From Pulveribacter suum (lineage in GTDB: Bacteria; Pseudomonadota; Gammaproteobacteria; Burkholderiales; Burkholderiaceae_C), in contig NZ_CP027792.1 of NCBI RefSeq assembly GCF_003013695.1, positions 1 to 64,000 on the forward strand: a stretch of 64,000 nucleotides of DNA, given 5' to 3'. Below the pieces are notes generated by a model. The model saw only the letters and a list, made by a program, of their open reading frames with translations. It searched no databases and was not told the origin of the DNA. Position numbers and translations under genes: made by a program. Positions 51,369 to 59,632 of the stretch are shown piece after piece (positions within the stretch are counted from its first letter, which is position 1; every line of letters begins with the position of its first letter).

Positions 51369-52550
51369 TCAGGTTCGCACCCGCCCGTCGCCCGTCAGCA
51401 TGGACATCTCCACGAAGTGCGAACCCTCGTGCTCGCCCGGGCCGAAGTTGACGGCAAAGCCGCCGACCGGGCCGTTCACGGCCTCCAGCCCCGCCACCAG
51501 CGCCTCGCGCGTAGGCCGGGCCGCGCCCTGGGCGCTGGCGTGGCGCAGGCCCTCGATGAACACGCGCGCGGCAATGTAGCCCTCGAAGCTGGAATAGTTG
51601 GGCTGCACGCCGGCGCCGCCCTTCTTGATGGCTTCGTGGAACTCGCGGGTGATCTGGCGTGCGCCCGAATAGGGCGAGGGCACGACCTGCGAGACCACCA
51701 CGCCGGCGCCCTCGGCGCCCAGCGCGTCGGCCAGCGCCTGCGTACCCACGAAGGAGACGTTGTAGAAGCCGCCCCCGTAGCCGGCCTTGCGCGCCGCGCG
51801 CACGAAGGCCGCGCTGGGCGCGTAGGTGCTGATCTGCACGATGGCCTCGGGCCGGGCGGCCACCAGCGGCGTCACGGCGGCGGCCACGTCCACCGAGTTG
51901 CGCGCCACCTTGCCCGTGGCGGCCGGCTGCAGCTTGCGCGCGGCCAGCGCCTTGGCCACGGCCTCCAGCCCGGCTTGGCCGTAGGCGTCGTCCTGGTGGA
52001 ACACGCCGATGCGCGACAGGCCCAGGTGGGTGAGCTGGCGCACGATGAGCTCGGCCTCGTCTTCGTAGGAGGCGCGCACGTGGAAGATCAGCCGGTTGAG
52101 CGGGCGGCGCAGCGCCACCGCGCCGGTGAACGGCGCAAAGAACGGCACCCGCGCCTGGGTGAACAGCGGCTGCGCCGCCAGGCTGGTGGGCGTGCCGATG
52201 TAGCCAAACAGCGCAAATACGTCGTCGGCGATGAAGCGGCGGGTGTTTTCCGCGCAGCGCTCGGGCTCGTAGCCGTCGTCCAGCGAGCGCAGCTCGATGG
52301 TGCGCCGCGCCACCCCGCCCTGGGCGTTGACCTGCTCGAAGGCCAGCCTGGCGCCGGCCTGGAACTGCAGCCCCAGCTGCGCCGACGGGCCCGTCAGCGC
52401 CGCCGACTGGCCCAGCACGATGCGCTCGCCCGCCTGCGCGCGCACGGCGGGCACCGCGCCGGCCAGCGCCCCGGCCGCCAGTGCGGCAGAAAAACCGCGG
52501 CGGCTGAGCGGCCCGGCTGCCGGGGCTGTGTCCTGTAGGGGTGCATTCAT
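51369..52550 (-). CDS. Tat-exported ABC transporter substrate-binding protein (type I, LivK-like)
   Basis: A 393-residue periplasmic receptor. It has a twin-arginine signal (LSRRGFSAALAAGALAGAVPAVRAQA), unlike the Sec signals of the receptors at 39-42 kb. The mature protein has a type I binding fold: IVLGQSAALTGPSAQLGLQFQAGARLAFEQVNAQGGV, GYIGTPTSLAA, IGVFHQDDAYGQAGLEAV. The start is ATG 52550. No permease or ATPase genes are adjacent, so it may use a distant transporter or be part of signalling. It is upstream of the M20 hydrolase and divergent from the molybdoenzyme gene. Confidence 0.9.
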   Translation of the reverse strand: MNAPLQDTAPAAGPLSRRGFSAALAAGALAGAVPAVRAQAGERIVLGQSAALTGPSAQLGLQFQAGARLAFEQVNAQGGVARRTIELRSLDDGYEPERCAENTRRFIADDVFALFGYIGTPTSLAAQPLFTQARVPFFAPFTGAVALRRPLNRLIFHVRASYEDEAELIVRQLTHLGLSRIGVFHQDDAYGQAGLEAVAKALAARKLQPAATGKVARNSVDVAAAVTPLVAARPEAIVQISTYAPSAAFVRAARKAGYGGGFYNVSFVGTQALADALGAEGAGVVVSQVVPSPYSGARQITREFHEAIKKGGAGVQPNYSSFEGYIAARVFIEGLRHASAQGAARPTREALVAGLEAVNGPVGGFAVNFGPGEHEGSHFVEMSMLTGDGRVRT

Positions 52551-52671
52551 GCTGAAATCCTTTCTCTTCCCGGGTTCGGTGTAGGGCATATTGCCAGTGC
52601 CTTGCGAGCCACCCAGGTGACTGCGCCGGCTTGGCCGGGAATGTAGCGAATCCGCATGAAAGCCGCTCCCA

Positions 52672-54759
52672 ATGATCTCTGACGACCTCTCCGCCCTGGC
52701 TGCGGCCGCCCCCGCGCGGACGACCACCGTGCGCGGCGCCTGCCCGCACGACTGCCCCGACACCTGCGCGCTGCTGACCACCGTGGAGGACGGGCGCGCC
52801 GTGCGCGTGCAGGGCAACCCGGCGCACGCCAGCACGGGCGGCGTGCTGTGCGCCAAGGTCTCGAAGTACGCCGAGCGCACGAACCACCCCGAGCGCATCC
52901 TCACCCCGCTCAAGCGCACGGGCCCCAAGGGCAGCGGGCAGTTCGCCCCCGTATCGTGGGACGAGGCGCTGGCCGACATCGCCGGGCGCTTGGGGCGGAT
53001 CGCCGCGCGCGATGCGCAGGCCATCGTGCCCTACAGCTACGCCGGCACCATGGGCCTGGTGCAGGGCGAGAGCATGGACCGGCGCTTCTTCCACCGCCTG
53101 GGCGCCTCGCAGCTGGCGCGCACCATTTGCGCCACCGCCGGCGGCGAGGGCCTGACCTACACCCTGGGCGGCAAGGTGGGCATGAAGGTGGAGTTTTTCG
53201 CCCAGGCCAAGCTGATCCTGATCTGGGGCAGCAACTCGATCGGCAGCAACCTGCACTTTTGGCGCCTGGCGCAGCAGGCCAAGAGGGACGGCGCACGCCT
53301 GGTGTGCATCGACCCGCGCAGGAGCGAGACGGCCGAGAAGTGCCACGAGCACATCCAGCTGCTGCCCGGCACCGACGCCGCCCTGGCCCTGGCGCTGATG
53401 CACGAGCTGATCGCCCACGACTGGCTGGACCACGACTACCTGGCCCGCCACACGCATGGGTGGGAGCAGCTGCGCGCGCGCGCATTGCAATGGCCGCCCG
53501 AGCGCGCCGCCGCCGTGTGCGGCGTGCCGGCGGCGCAGATCCGCCAGCTGGCGCGCGAGTACGGCACCACGCGCCCGGCCGCCATCCGGCTGAACTACGG
53601 CGTGCAGCGCGCCCACGGCGGCGCCAATGCCGTGCGCGCCATCGCCTGCCTGCCGGCGCTCACGGGCGGCTGGCGCCACCCGGCCGGCGGCCTGCTGCTG
53701 TCCAGCTCCGGGCACTTTCCGGTGCAGCGCGCGCAGCTGCAGCGCCCCGACCTGCTGGCCGGGCGGCCCAGCCGCACCATCAACATGGTGACCATCGGCG
53801 ACGACCTGCTGCGGCCCGCCTCGCCCACATTCGGGCCGAAGATCGAGGCGCTCGTCATCTACAACAGCAACCCGGTGGCGGTGGCGCCCGACTCCTCCAA
53901 GGTGGTGCAGGGCTTTGCCCGCGAGGATGTGTTCACCGTGGTGCTGGAGCACTTCCAGACCGATACCGCCGACTGGGCCGACTACATCCTGCCAGCCACC
54001 ACGCAGCTGGAGCACTGGGACGTGCACCTGGCCTACGGCCACACCGACGCGCTGCTGAACCGCCCGGCCATTGCGCCGCTGGGCGGCTCGCGCAGCAACG
54101 CGCAGATCTTTCGCGACCTGGCCGCGCACATGGGTTTCACCGAGCCCTGCTTTGCCGACAGCGACGAGGCGCTGTGCCGCCAGGCCTATGGCGATGCGGT
54201 GGACTTCGCCCTGCTGGCCGAGCAGGGCTTCGCCCCGCTGGCCGTGCCCGACGCGCCCTTTGCCGAGGGCGGCTTTCCCACGCCCTCGGGCAAGTGCGAG
54301 TTCTGGAGCGACCGGCTGGCCGCGCGCGGGCTGGACCCGCTGCCCGCCTACATCCCCAACCACGAGGCGCCGGGCAGCTCCAGCCTGTACCCGCTGGCCA
54401 TGATTTCGCCGCCGGCGCGCAACTTCCTGAACTCCACCTTCGTCAACCTCAAGAGCCTGCGCGACATCGAGGGCCGCCCGCTGGTGGAGATCCACTCGCA
54501 GGACGCGGGCGCGCGCGGCATCGCCGATGGCGACCTGGTGCGCGTGTTCAACGGCCGCGGCAGCCACGAGTGCCACGCCGTGGTGGGCGAGCGCGCCCGG
54601 CCGGGCGTGGTCAACGGCCTGGGGATCTGGTGGCGCAAGCTGGGCGTGAACGGCACCAACGTGAACGAGCTGACCAGCCAGGCGCTGACCGACCTCGGGG
54701 ACGGGCCGACCTTCTACGACTGCCTGGTGGAGGTGGAGCGGCTGCCGGCACCGCTTTGA
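52672..54759 (+). CDS. molybdopterin-dependent oxidoreductase (DMSO reductase family)
   Basis: A 695-residue molybdo/tungsto-enzyme. A [4Fe-4S] site is formed by Cys24, Cys28, Cys32 (CPHDCPDTC) and Cys60 (GGVLCAK). Pterin-binding segments follow: LIWGSNSIGSNLHFWRLAQQAKRDGARLVCIDPRRSETAEKC and the C-terminal guanylate-binding IADGDLVRVFNGRG. There is no twin-arginine signal, so it is cytoplasmic, and no subunit or maturation gene is nearby. The substrate is unknown: thiosulfate, formate or sulfoxide relatives exist. The start is ATG 52672. It ends at a terminator-like repeat. Confidence 0.9.
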   Translation: MISDDLSALAAAAPARTTTVRGACPHDCPDTCALLTTVEDGRAVRVQGNPAHASTGGVLCAKVSKYAERTNHPERILTPLKRTGPKGSGQFAPVSWDEALADIAGRLGRIAARDAQAIVPYSYAGTMGLVQGESMDRRFFHRLGASQLARTICATAGGEGLTYTLGGKVGMKVEFFAQAKLILIWGSNSIGSNLHFWRLAQQAKRDGARLVCIDPRRSETAEKCHEHIQLLPGTDAALALALMHELIAHDWLDHDYLARHTHGWEQLRARALQWPPERAAAVCGVPAAQIRQLAREYGTTRPAAIRLNYGVQRAHGGANAVRAIACLPALTGGWRHPAGGLLLSSSGHFPVQRAQLQRPDLLAGRPSRTINMVTIGDDLLRPASPTFGPKIEALVIYNSNPVAVAPDSSKVVQGFAREDVFTVVLEHFQTDTADWADYILPATTQLEHWDVHLAYGHTDALLNRPAIAPLGGSRSNAQIFRDLAAHMGFTEPCFADSDEALCRQAYGDAVDFALLAEQGFAPLAVPDAPFAEGGFPTPSGKCEFWSDRLAARGLDPLPAYIPNHEAPGSSSLYPLAMISPPARNFLNSTFVNLKSLRDIEGRPLVEIHSQDAGARGIADGDLVRVFNGRGSHECHAVVGERARPGVVNGLGIWWRKLGVNGTNVNELTSQALTDLGDGPTFYDCLVEVERLPAPL

Positions 54760-54767
54760 GGTTCACT

Positions 54768-54821
54768 ATGAAAAAGAGAGCTGCCAACGCTTGATTGGCA
54801 AGCGCTGCAGCCCTTTTTCAT
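54768..54821 (+). terminator. bidirectional terminator formed by palindromic repeat copy 14
   Basis: Convergent junction. An outer stem ATGAAAAAG (54768-54776) / CTTTTTCAT (54813-54821) frames the repeat core ACGCTTG-ATTGG-CAAGCGC. T tracts occur in the RNA of both strands, fitting the two genes that end on either side. Confidence 0.85.
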
Positions 54822-54823
54822 GC

Positions 54824-55801
54824 TCAATCGAGCTTGACGCCCGTGGCCCGGATGATGGGCCCCCAGCGCTTCGCCTCGGCCCGCGCCAGGGCGCGGAACT
54901 GCGCCGGCGTGCCGGGCAGCGGCTCCATGCCGAAGGCCTGCATGCGCTGCACCACGGCCGGGGCCTTCAGCGCCTGGTTGACGGCGGCGTTCAGCCGTGT
55001 GGTGACCTCCGCCGGCAGGCCGGCCGGCGCCAGCACGCCCTGGAAGGCATAGACCTCGGAATCGGCCACGCCGGCTTCAGCCAGCGTGGGCAGGTCGGGC
55101 AGGGCCGGCACGCGCTGGGCCGAGCCGATGGCCAGCGCCCGCACCTTGCCCGACTGGATGACCGGCAGCCCGGCCGCCAGGTCCAGAAACATGCAGGGCA
55201 CCTGCCCGCCCATCACGTCCTGCATGGCAGGCGCCGCGCCGCGGTAGGGAATGTGGGTCAGGAAGGTGCCGGTGCGGTGCTTGAACATCTCCATGGCCAG
55301 GTGGTGCGGCGAGCCGTTGCCGGGCGAGGCGTAGTTGACCTCGCCCGGGCGGGCGCGCACGTGGGCCAGGAAGTCCTGGAGCGTGCGCGCCGGAAAGTCC
55401 GGGTGCACCACCAGCGCTAACGGAAAGCGCGACAGGCCGGCGACGTAGGTGAAGTCCTTCTCGGGGCTGAAGGGCAGCTTGCTGAACAGGTGTTCGTTGT
55501 AGGCCAGCAGGGCGTTGTCGGCCGACATCACGGTGTAGCCGTCGGGCCGGGCGCTGGCCACGGCCTGGCTGCCGATGTTGGTGGACGCGCCGGGGCGGTT
55601 GTCCACCACAATCTGCTGGCCCAGCTCGGAGCGCAGCGCCTCGGCCACGGTGCGCGCCAGCACGTCGGTGCCGCCGCCGGGCGGATAGGGCACGACCCAG
55701 CGGATGGGCTGGGCCGGCCAGCCGCCCTGGGCGTGGGCCAGGGTGGCGAAGGGGGCCAAAGGCGCGGCGCCCAGGGCCGCGAGCAGCTGTCTGCGTTGCA
55801 T
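54824..55801 (-). CDS. Bug-family tripartite tricarboxylate transporter substrate-binding protein
   Basis: A 325-residue secreted receptor of the Bordetella uptake gene (Bug/TctC) family, which is greatly expanded in Burkholderiales. The signal RRQLLAALGAAPLAPFATLAHA has a twin arginine, and the mature start WPAQPIRWVVPYPPGGGTDVLARTVAEALRSELGQQIVVDNRPGASTNIGSQ is the family signature. The ligand is unknown (Bug proteins bind di/tricarboxylates, amino acids or aromatics). The start is ATG 55801 behind GGAG; an extension to 55822 is weaker. It is downstream of the FAH-like gene with a repeat between. Confidence 0.9.
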   Translation of the reverse strand: MQRRQLLAALGAAPLAPFATLAHAQGGWPAQPIRWVVPYPPGGGTDVLARTVAEALRSELGQQIVVDNRPGASTNIGSQAVASARPDGYTVMSADNALLAYNEHLFSKLPFSPEKDFTYVAGLSRFPLALVVHPDFPARTLQDFLAHVRARPGEVNYASPGNGSPHHLAMEMFKHRTGTFLTHIPYRGAAPAMQDVMGGQVPCMFLDLAAGLPVIQSGKVRALAIGSAQRVPALPDLPTLAEAGVADSEVYAFQGVLAPAGLPAEVTTRLNAAVNQALKAPAVVQRMQAFGMEPLPGTPAQFRALARAEAKRWGPIIRATGVKLD

Positions 55802-55820
55802 GGCAATGTCTCCTGTACTC

Positions 55821-55881
55821 ATTTTTTAGTAGCTGCCGCCGCTTGATTGGTGCGGCTTGCAGGGCTATTTTGCCCAAAATC
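55821..55881 (+). repeat. palindromic repeat copy 15
   Basis: Forward copy (TTTTTTAGTAGCTGCCGCCG, then CTTGATTGGTGCGGCTTGCAGGGCTATTTTGCCC) between the FAH-like and Bug genes. The FAH-like stop codon sits at its edge. Confidence 0.8.
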
Positions 55882-56860
55882 AAGCTGGCATGGCAACGTC
55901 CTGGTCGATGGCGCCGAAAACGCTGTGGCCGGCGCGGTTCTTCATCTCGATGCGCACGCTGTCGCCGTGGCGCAGGTAGCCGGTGCGGGCGCGCCCGGCC
56001 TCGGACGCCTCCACGGCGCGCTTGTCGGCGATGCAGGCATGGCCCAGCTCGGTGCCGGCGTTGGCCACCGGGCCGCTGCCCACCAGCGTGCCGGCGCGCA
56101 GCCGCCGGGTGCGCGCCAGGTGGGCCAGCAGCTGGCCGAAGTCGAACGCCATGTCCTGCCCCGCCTCGCCCATGCCAAAGCGCCGGCCGTTCACGGCGCA
56201 CTGCAGCTGCAGCTGCACCCGGCCGCCCTGCCAGGCTTCGCCCAGCTCGTCGGGCGTGACGGCCACGGGGCTGAAGGCGGTGGCCGGCAGCGACTGCACG
56301 CAGCCGAGACCCAGCGCCTGCTCGGCCGCCATCAGCAGGCGCAGGCTGAAGGCGTTGGCCAGCGCCAGCAGGCGCACGCCCGCGCGCGCCTGCTCGGGGT
56401 CGGCGCCGCGCTCCACGTCGCCGGTGGCGACAGCCAGCTGCGCGCCGAAGTCCAGACCGCTTTGCGGACCGGGCAGCGCCAGCGCGTCGCAGGGGCCCAG
56501 GAAGTCGTCGCTGGCGCCCTGCAGCAGCAGCGGCTGGGTCAGCGGCGCCTCGCCGCTGGCGCCCAGCGCCTGGCGCAGCCGCCGCACATGGGCCGGATAG
56601 GCCAGCGCCTGCACCCACTGGTGGGCGCGCGGCAGCGGGGCCATGCAGCGCCCCGGCTCGAAGGCAAAGGCGTGCAGGGCGCGGCCGGCGTTGAGCTCCG
56701 CGCTCAGGTCGGCCAGCTGGGGCGCCAGGAAGTTCCAGTCGTCCAGCACCTGCTGCAGGCGGTTGGCGATGCCGCTCGCATAATGGGCCTGGCTCAGATC
56801 GCGCGAGACGACGACCAGCTGGCCGTCGCGCGATCCATCCTTGTAGGTGGCAAGTTTCAT
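55880..56860 (-). CDS. fumarylacetoacetate hydrolase family protein, metal site degenerate
   Basis: A 326-residue protein whose ends match full-length FAH-family hydrolases (starts KLATYKDGSRDGQLVVVSRDLSQAHYA; ends IRIEMKNRAGHSVFGAIDQDVA). Family members cleave or decarboxylate 2,4-dioxo acids with a divalent metal bound by two Glu and two Asp. Here DFEAE-type residues read DFGAQ (139-141), and the Asp of CNDVSL reads ANAFSL (170), so three ligands appear lost while SDDFLGP (117-123) stays. It is either catalytically dead or changed in mechanism. It lies upstream of the Bug gene. Confidence 0.85.
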   Translation of the reverse strand: MKLATYKDGSRDGQLVVVSRDLSQAHYASGIANRLQQVLDDWNFLAPQLADLSAELNAGRALHAFAFEPGRCMAPLPRAHQWVQALAYPAHVRRLRQALGASGEAPLTQPLLLQGASDDFLGPCDALALPGPQSGLDFGAQLAVATGDVERGADPEQARAGVRLLALANAFSLRLLMAAEQALGLGCVQSLPATAFSPVAVTPDELGEAWQGGRVQLQLQCAVNGRRFGMGEAGQDMAFDFGQLLAHLARTRRLRAGTLVGSGPVANAGTELGHACIADKRAVEASEAGRARTGYLRHGDSVRIEMKNRAGHSVFGAIDQDVAMPA

Positions 56861-56962
56861 GGGGTGGGGCGGCGCCTGCGGGAACTGCCGCCGACGCCCA
56901 TCGATCCAGCCAACGGTGGACCTTCTGACAAAACCTGAAATTCTAGGAGCCTCTCGCCCGGC

Positions 56963-58216
56963 ATGCCGCGCCGCCCGCTGATCCTGCTGACTGCACTGGT
57001 AGTGGCCGCGCACTGGCTGGCCCTGGGCGGCCTGTCGCTGGGCAGCGGTGCGCCCGCCAAGGCGGGCGAGGCGCTGGCCTTTCGCACCCGCCTGGTCGAG
57101 CCCCCTGCCCCACCACCGCCGCCCGCCGCCGCCGAACCCCCGCCAGCCCCGCGGCCGGCGCCCAAGCCCCGACCCAGGCCGCGCCCGGCGCCGCCACCCC
57201 CACCACCCGCACCGCCTGCACCGGCCCCCGAGGCCGTCCCGCAAGCCGCGGTGCCGCAGCCCGCCGACGCACCCGACCCGCACGAGCTGCTGGCTGCGGC
57301 CCCGCCGGCCGATATGCCGCCAGAGATGCCTGCCGAGACGCCGGCCAGCGACCCGGCCGCCGAGGCGGCCGGCGCAGCACAGCCTGCCGCCGAGCCCGCC
57401 AGCGCGCCCGCCGAAGCAGCCCCTGCTGCAGCCCCTGCCTCTGCACCCGCCAGCGACGCCGCGCCGCCAGCCGTCCAGGCGGACACCGGCACCGCCCCGC
57501 AGGCCAACGCCGGCGTGGAGATCACCCCGCCCGGCGCCGGCAGCGCGCCCGCCAGCGCCGAGGCGCCGCCGGTGCGCGTGCCCGCGTCCGTCCGGCTGGA
57601 CTTCGAGGTGACGGGCCAGGCCAAGCGCTTTGCGTACAGCGCCAGCGCCGAGCTGAGCTGGCGCCAGGACGGCCAGCGCTATGAGGCGCGCCAGCAGGTC
57701 AAGGCCTTCTTGCTGGGCGCGCGCTCGCAGACCAGCACCGGGCGCATCACCTCCGCCGGCCTGCAGCCCGAGCGCTTCGGCGACAAGGCGCGCAGCGAGC
57801 GCGCGGCGCATTTCGACTTCGGGCGCCACGAGGCAACCTTCAGCGCCAACGCGCCGCCCGCGCCCATCGGCGACGGCGCGCAGGACCGCCTGAGCGTGTT
57901 CATCCAGCTGGGCAGCCTGCTGGCGGCCGCGCCGCAGCGCTACCCGCCGGGCACGCGCATCACGCTGACCACCGTGGGCACCAAGAGCGCCGACCGCTGG
58001 ACTTTCACCGTTGAAGGCCCCGAGACGCTGCAGCTGCCCGCCGGCCCCACGCCGGCGCTGAAGCTGCAGCGCGTGCCGCCGCCCGGCAAGGACTACGACC
58101 AGAAGGCCGAGCTGTGGCTGGGCACGCAGCTGGGCTACCTGCCGGTGCGCATCCGCATCACCCAGGCCAGCGGCGACTTTGTCGATCTGGCGCTGAGCGG
58201 CCACGAGGGCCAATGA
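56963..58216 (+). CDS. DUF3108 domain-containing protein
   Basis: A 417-residue protein. An N-terminal signal-anchor helix (LILLTALVVAAHWLALGGL) is followed by a TonB-like Pro/Ala/Arg-rich stretch to about residue 200, then a beta-rich DUF3108 domain (VRLDFEVTGQAKRFAYSASAELSWRQDGQRYEARQQVKAFLLGARSQTSTGRITSAGLQPERFGDKARSE...). Members are predicted periplasmic envelope proteins of unknown function. The linker suggests reach across the periplasm. The start is ATG 56963, and it is divergent from the FAH-like gene. The DUF3567 gene follows 77 bases downstream. Confidence 0.85.
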   Translation: MPRRPLILLTALVVAAHWLALGGLSLGSGAPAKAGEALAFRTRLVEPPAPPPPPAAAEPPPAPRPAPKPRPRPRPAPPPPPPAPPAPAPEAVPQAAVPQPADAPDPHELLAAAPPADMPPEMPAETPASDPAAEAAGAAQPAAEPASAPAEAAPAAAPASAPASDAAPPAVQADTGTAPQANAGVEITPPGAGSAPASAEAPPVRVPASVRLDFEVTGQAKRFAYSASAELSWRQDGQRYEARQQVKAFLLGARSQTSTGRITSAGLQPERFGDKARSERAAHFDFGRHEATFSANAPPAPIGDGAQDRLSVFIQLGSLLAAAPQRYPPGTRITLTTVGTKSADRWTFTVEGPETLQLPAGPTPALKLQRVPPPGKDYDQKAELWLGTQLGYLPVRIRITQASGDFVDLALSGHEGQ

Positions 58217-58293
58217 CGCACGGGGCGGCGGCGCACTTGAACTCGGGCACACTGCAGCCATCTGCAGGGCATTGCAGCCAGGGAGAACACGCC

Positions 58294-58578
58294 ATGAACA
58301 TGCTCTACGACTCCGACTCCTTCGTGGTGGTCCACATGCAGCCGGTGGCCGACCTGCACACGGCGGAAGACGGCTCGCAGCAGCCCCAGCTGGCGCGCCA
58401 CGGCTTCGAGATCGTGGACAAGCGCTCGGGCAAGGAGGTCTATCTGGATGGCTCCTGGGCCGAGATGTTCCAGCAGCAGATCCTGGCCTGGCAGCTCAAC
58501 GCCCCCACCGAGCAGGAGGTGGAGGACACGCTGGACGGTTACGTGGGCCTGGCGCAAAACCCGGTGGTCATCCACTGA
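58294..58578 (+). CDS. DUF3567 family protein
   Basis: A 94-residue protein starting MNMLYDSDSFVVVHMQP, with RHGFEIVDKRSGKEVYLDGSWAEMFQQQILAWQLNAPTEQEVEDTLDGYVGLAQNPVVIH, characteristic of DUF3567, a small family frequent in Burkholderiales. No function is known. I chose ATG 58294 behind GGGAGA; the frame is open to 58114 through the DUF3108 gene's tail. It is followed by a repeat copy and the convergent hemerythrin gene. Confidence 0.9.
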   Translation: MNMLYDSDSFVVVHMQPVADLHTAEDGSQQPQLARHGFEIVDKRSGKEVYLDGSWAEMFQQQILAWQLNAPTEQEVEDTLDGYVGLAQNPVVIH

Positions 58579-58591
58579 TCCGCCAGTGGAT

Positions 58592-58646
58592 TCATAGCCA
58601 AATCGGCCTCAAACCCTTACCAGTCAAGCGCTGGCAGCTATTATTT
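58592..58646 (-). repeat. palindromic repeat copy 16, carries the hemerythrin stop
   Basis: Reverse copy (TAGCCAAATCGGCCTCAAAC, then CCTTACCAGTCAAGCGCTGGCAGCTATT) between convergent genes. The hemerythrin stop codon (58641-58643) lies at its edge. Confidence 0.9.
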
Positions 58647-59207
58647 AGAGAGCGAACCCGAAGCGCCGCGGCGCTGCGCCATCTCCTGCCCCATGGCCTG
58701 CTGCGTCTCGGCATCCAGCAAGGCGCGGGCGGCCGGGTAGATGGTGGCGTCCTCGTGCCGCATGTGGCTCTCGTAGCTGTGCGCAAAGCGCTCCAGCGCT
58801 GCTTCCTGCCCGGGCGCGAGGGCGCGTATGGAGCCCTCGCCCAGTGCCTGCAGCGCGCCGCGCGCGGCGGCCCAGCGCTCGGCCATCTGCACGTGGTCGC
58901 TCTGCAGCTGGCGCACCAGCTGCGCCACGCCCTGCTCGGGCGTGCCGGCCAGTAGCGGCGGAAAGACGTGCAGCTCCTCGTCCTCGTGATGCAGCGGCGC
59001 GGCGATGTCGAAGTAGCGCAGCACGTCGCGCGCAGCCTGGGCGGCGGATTCGTCCCAGCCCGTGTCCTGCAGGTACTGGCGCAGGCGCGCCAGCAGGTCC
59101 AGCGAGCGGCGCACGCGCTCGTGGCAGGCCTCCAGCATGGCAAAGGGCTCATCAAAGCCCGCCCCGGGGCTGCGCACGCCGGGCAGGGATACGCGGGCGC
59201 CGGTCAT
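58641..59207 (-). CDS. hemerythrin-domain protein
   Basis: A 188-residue four-helix di-iron protein. The His/Glu/Asp ligands of a hemerythrin HHE fold are visible: CHERVRRSL, APLHHEDEELHVFPPL, LQSDHVQMAERW, and YESHMRHEDATIYPAARALL. Such proteins bind O2 or NO or sense them. It is the last gene of the reverse-strand run that starts with nitrate reductase, fitting a role in handling nitric oxide or redox stress (inference). The start ATG overlaps the stop of the preceding gene by 4 bases. The stop comes from a repeat copy. Confidence 0.88.
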   Translation of the reverse strand: MTGARVSLPGVRSPGAGFDEPFAMLEACHERVRRSLDLLARLRQYLQDTGWDESAAQAARDVLRYFDIAAPLHHEDEELHVFPPLLAGTPEQGVAQLVRQLQSDHVQMAERWAAARGALQALGEGSIRALAPGQEAALERFAHSYESHMRHEDATIYPAARALLDAETQQAMGQEMAQRRGASGSLSK

Positions 59208-59632
59208 CCCTGCTGGCGGCCCAGCGCCACCGGGCGGCCCTCGCGGTCAAAAGGCAGATAGCCGCCCAGGTCGCCGCTCTTGATGGCCTCGACCATGCGG
59301 TTCAGCGCCTGGTCGGTCTGGGCATCGCTGGGGCCCTGGTCGATGTCGCCCGACAGCGCGGCGGCAAACACCAGCCGCCAGGGCTGGTCGGGCAATTCGT
59401 ATTCGCTGGACTCGCGCACCACGGCGGCAAACGATTCGGCCTCGTCGGGCCACTTGTCCACGCACATCAGCGGCACCAGGGCGCCGCCCTCGCCGCGGTC
59501 GAAACCCGCGCGCTGCGCGGCCGTGGCGCCGTCCGGCAGCTCGGAGCCGGCAAAAACCAGCAGCAGGCGCTGGCGCTCGCGCTGCGCGCGGGCGGCCTGC
59601 AGCAGGTCGTCGAAATGGCGGATCTCGTTCAT
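59204..59632 (-). CDS. conserved hypothetical protein, 142 aa
   Basis: A 142-residue soluble protein (FDDLLQAARAQRERQRLLLVFAGSELPDGATAAQRAGFDRGEGGALVPLMCVDKWPDE...). I recall relatives in Comamonadaceae mislabelled 'ribonucleotide reductase subunit alpha'; nothing in it resembles that large enzyme. The pattern of a beta strand (LLLVFAG), a LVPLMCVDK segment and MVEAIKSGDLGGYLPFD suggests a small alpha/beta fold. It overlaps the nitroreductase and hemerythrin genes by 4 bases on each side, so it is translationally coupled. Function is not known. Confidence 0.8.
   Translation of the reverse strand: MNEIRHFDDLLQAARAQRERQRLLLVFAGSELPDGATAAQRAGFDRGEGGALVPLMCVDKWPDEAESFAAVVRESSEYELPDQPWRLVFAAALSGDIDQGPSDAQTDQALNRMVEAIKSGDLGGYLPFDREGRPVALGRQQG

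Noticed and set aside
59204-59632. Annotation as ribonucleotide reductase alpha subunit
   Set aside because: The protein is 142 residues and lacks every motif of that roughly 750-residue or larger enzyme; the name seems to be a propagated error.
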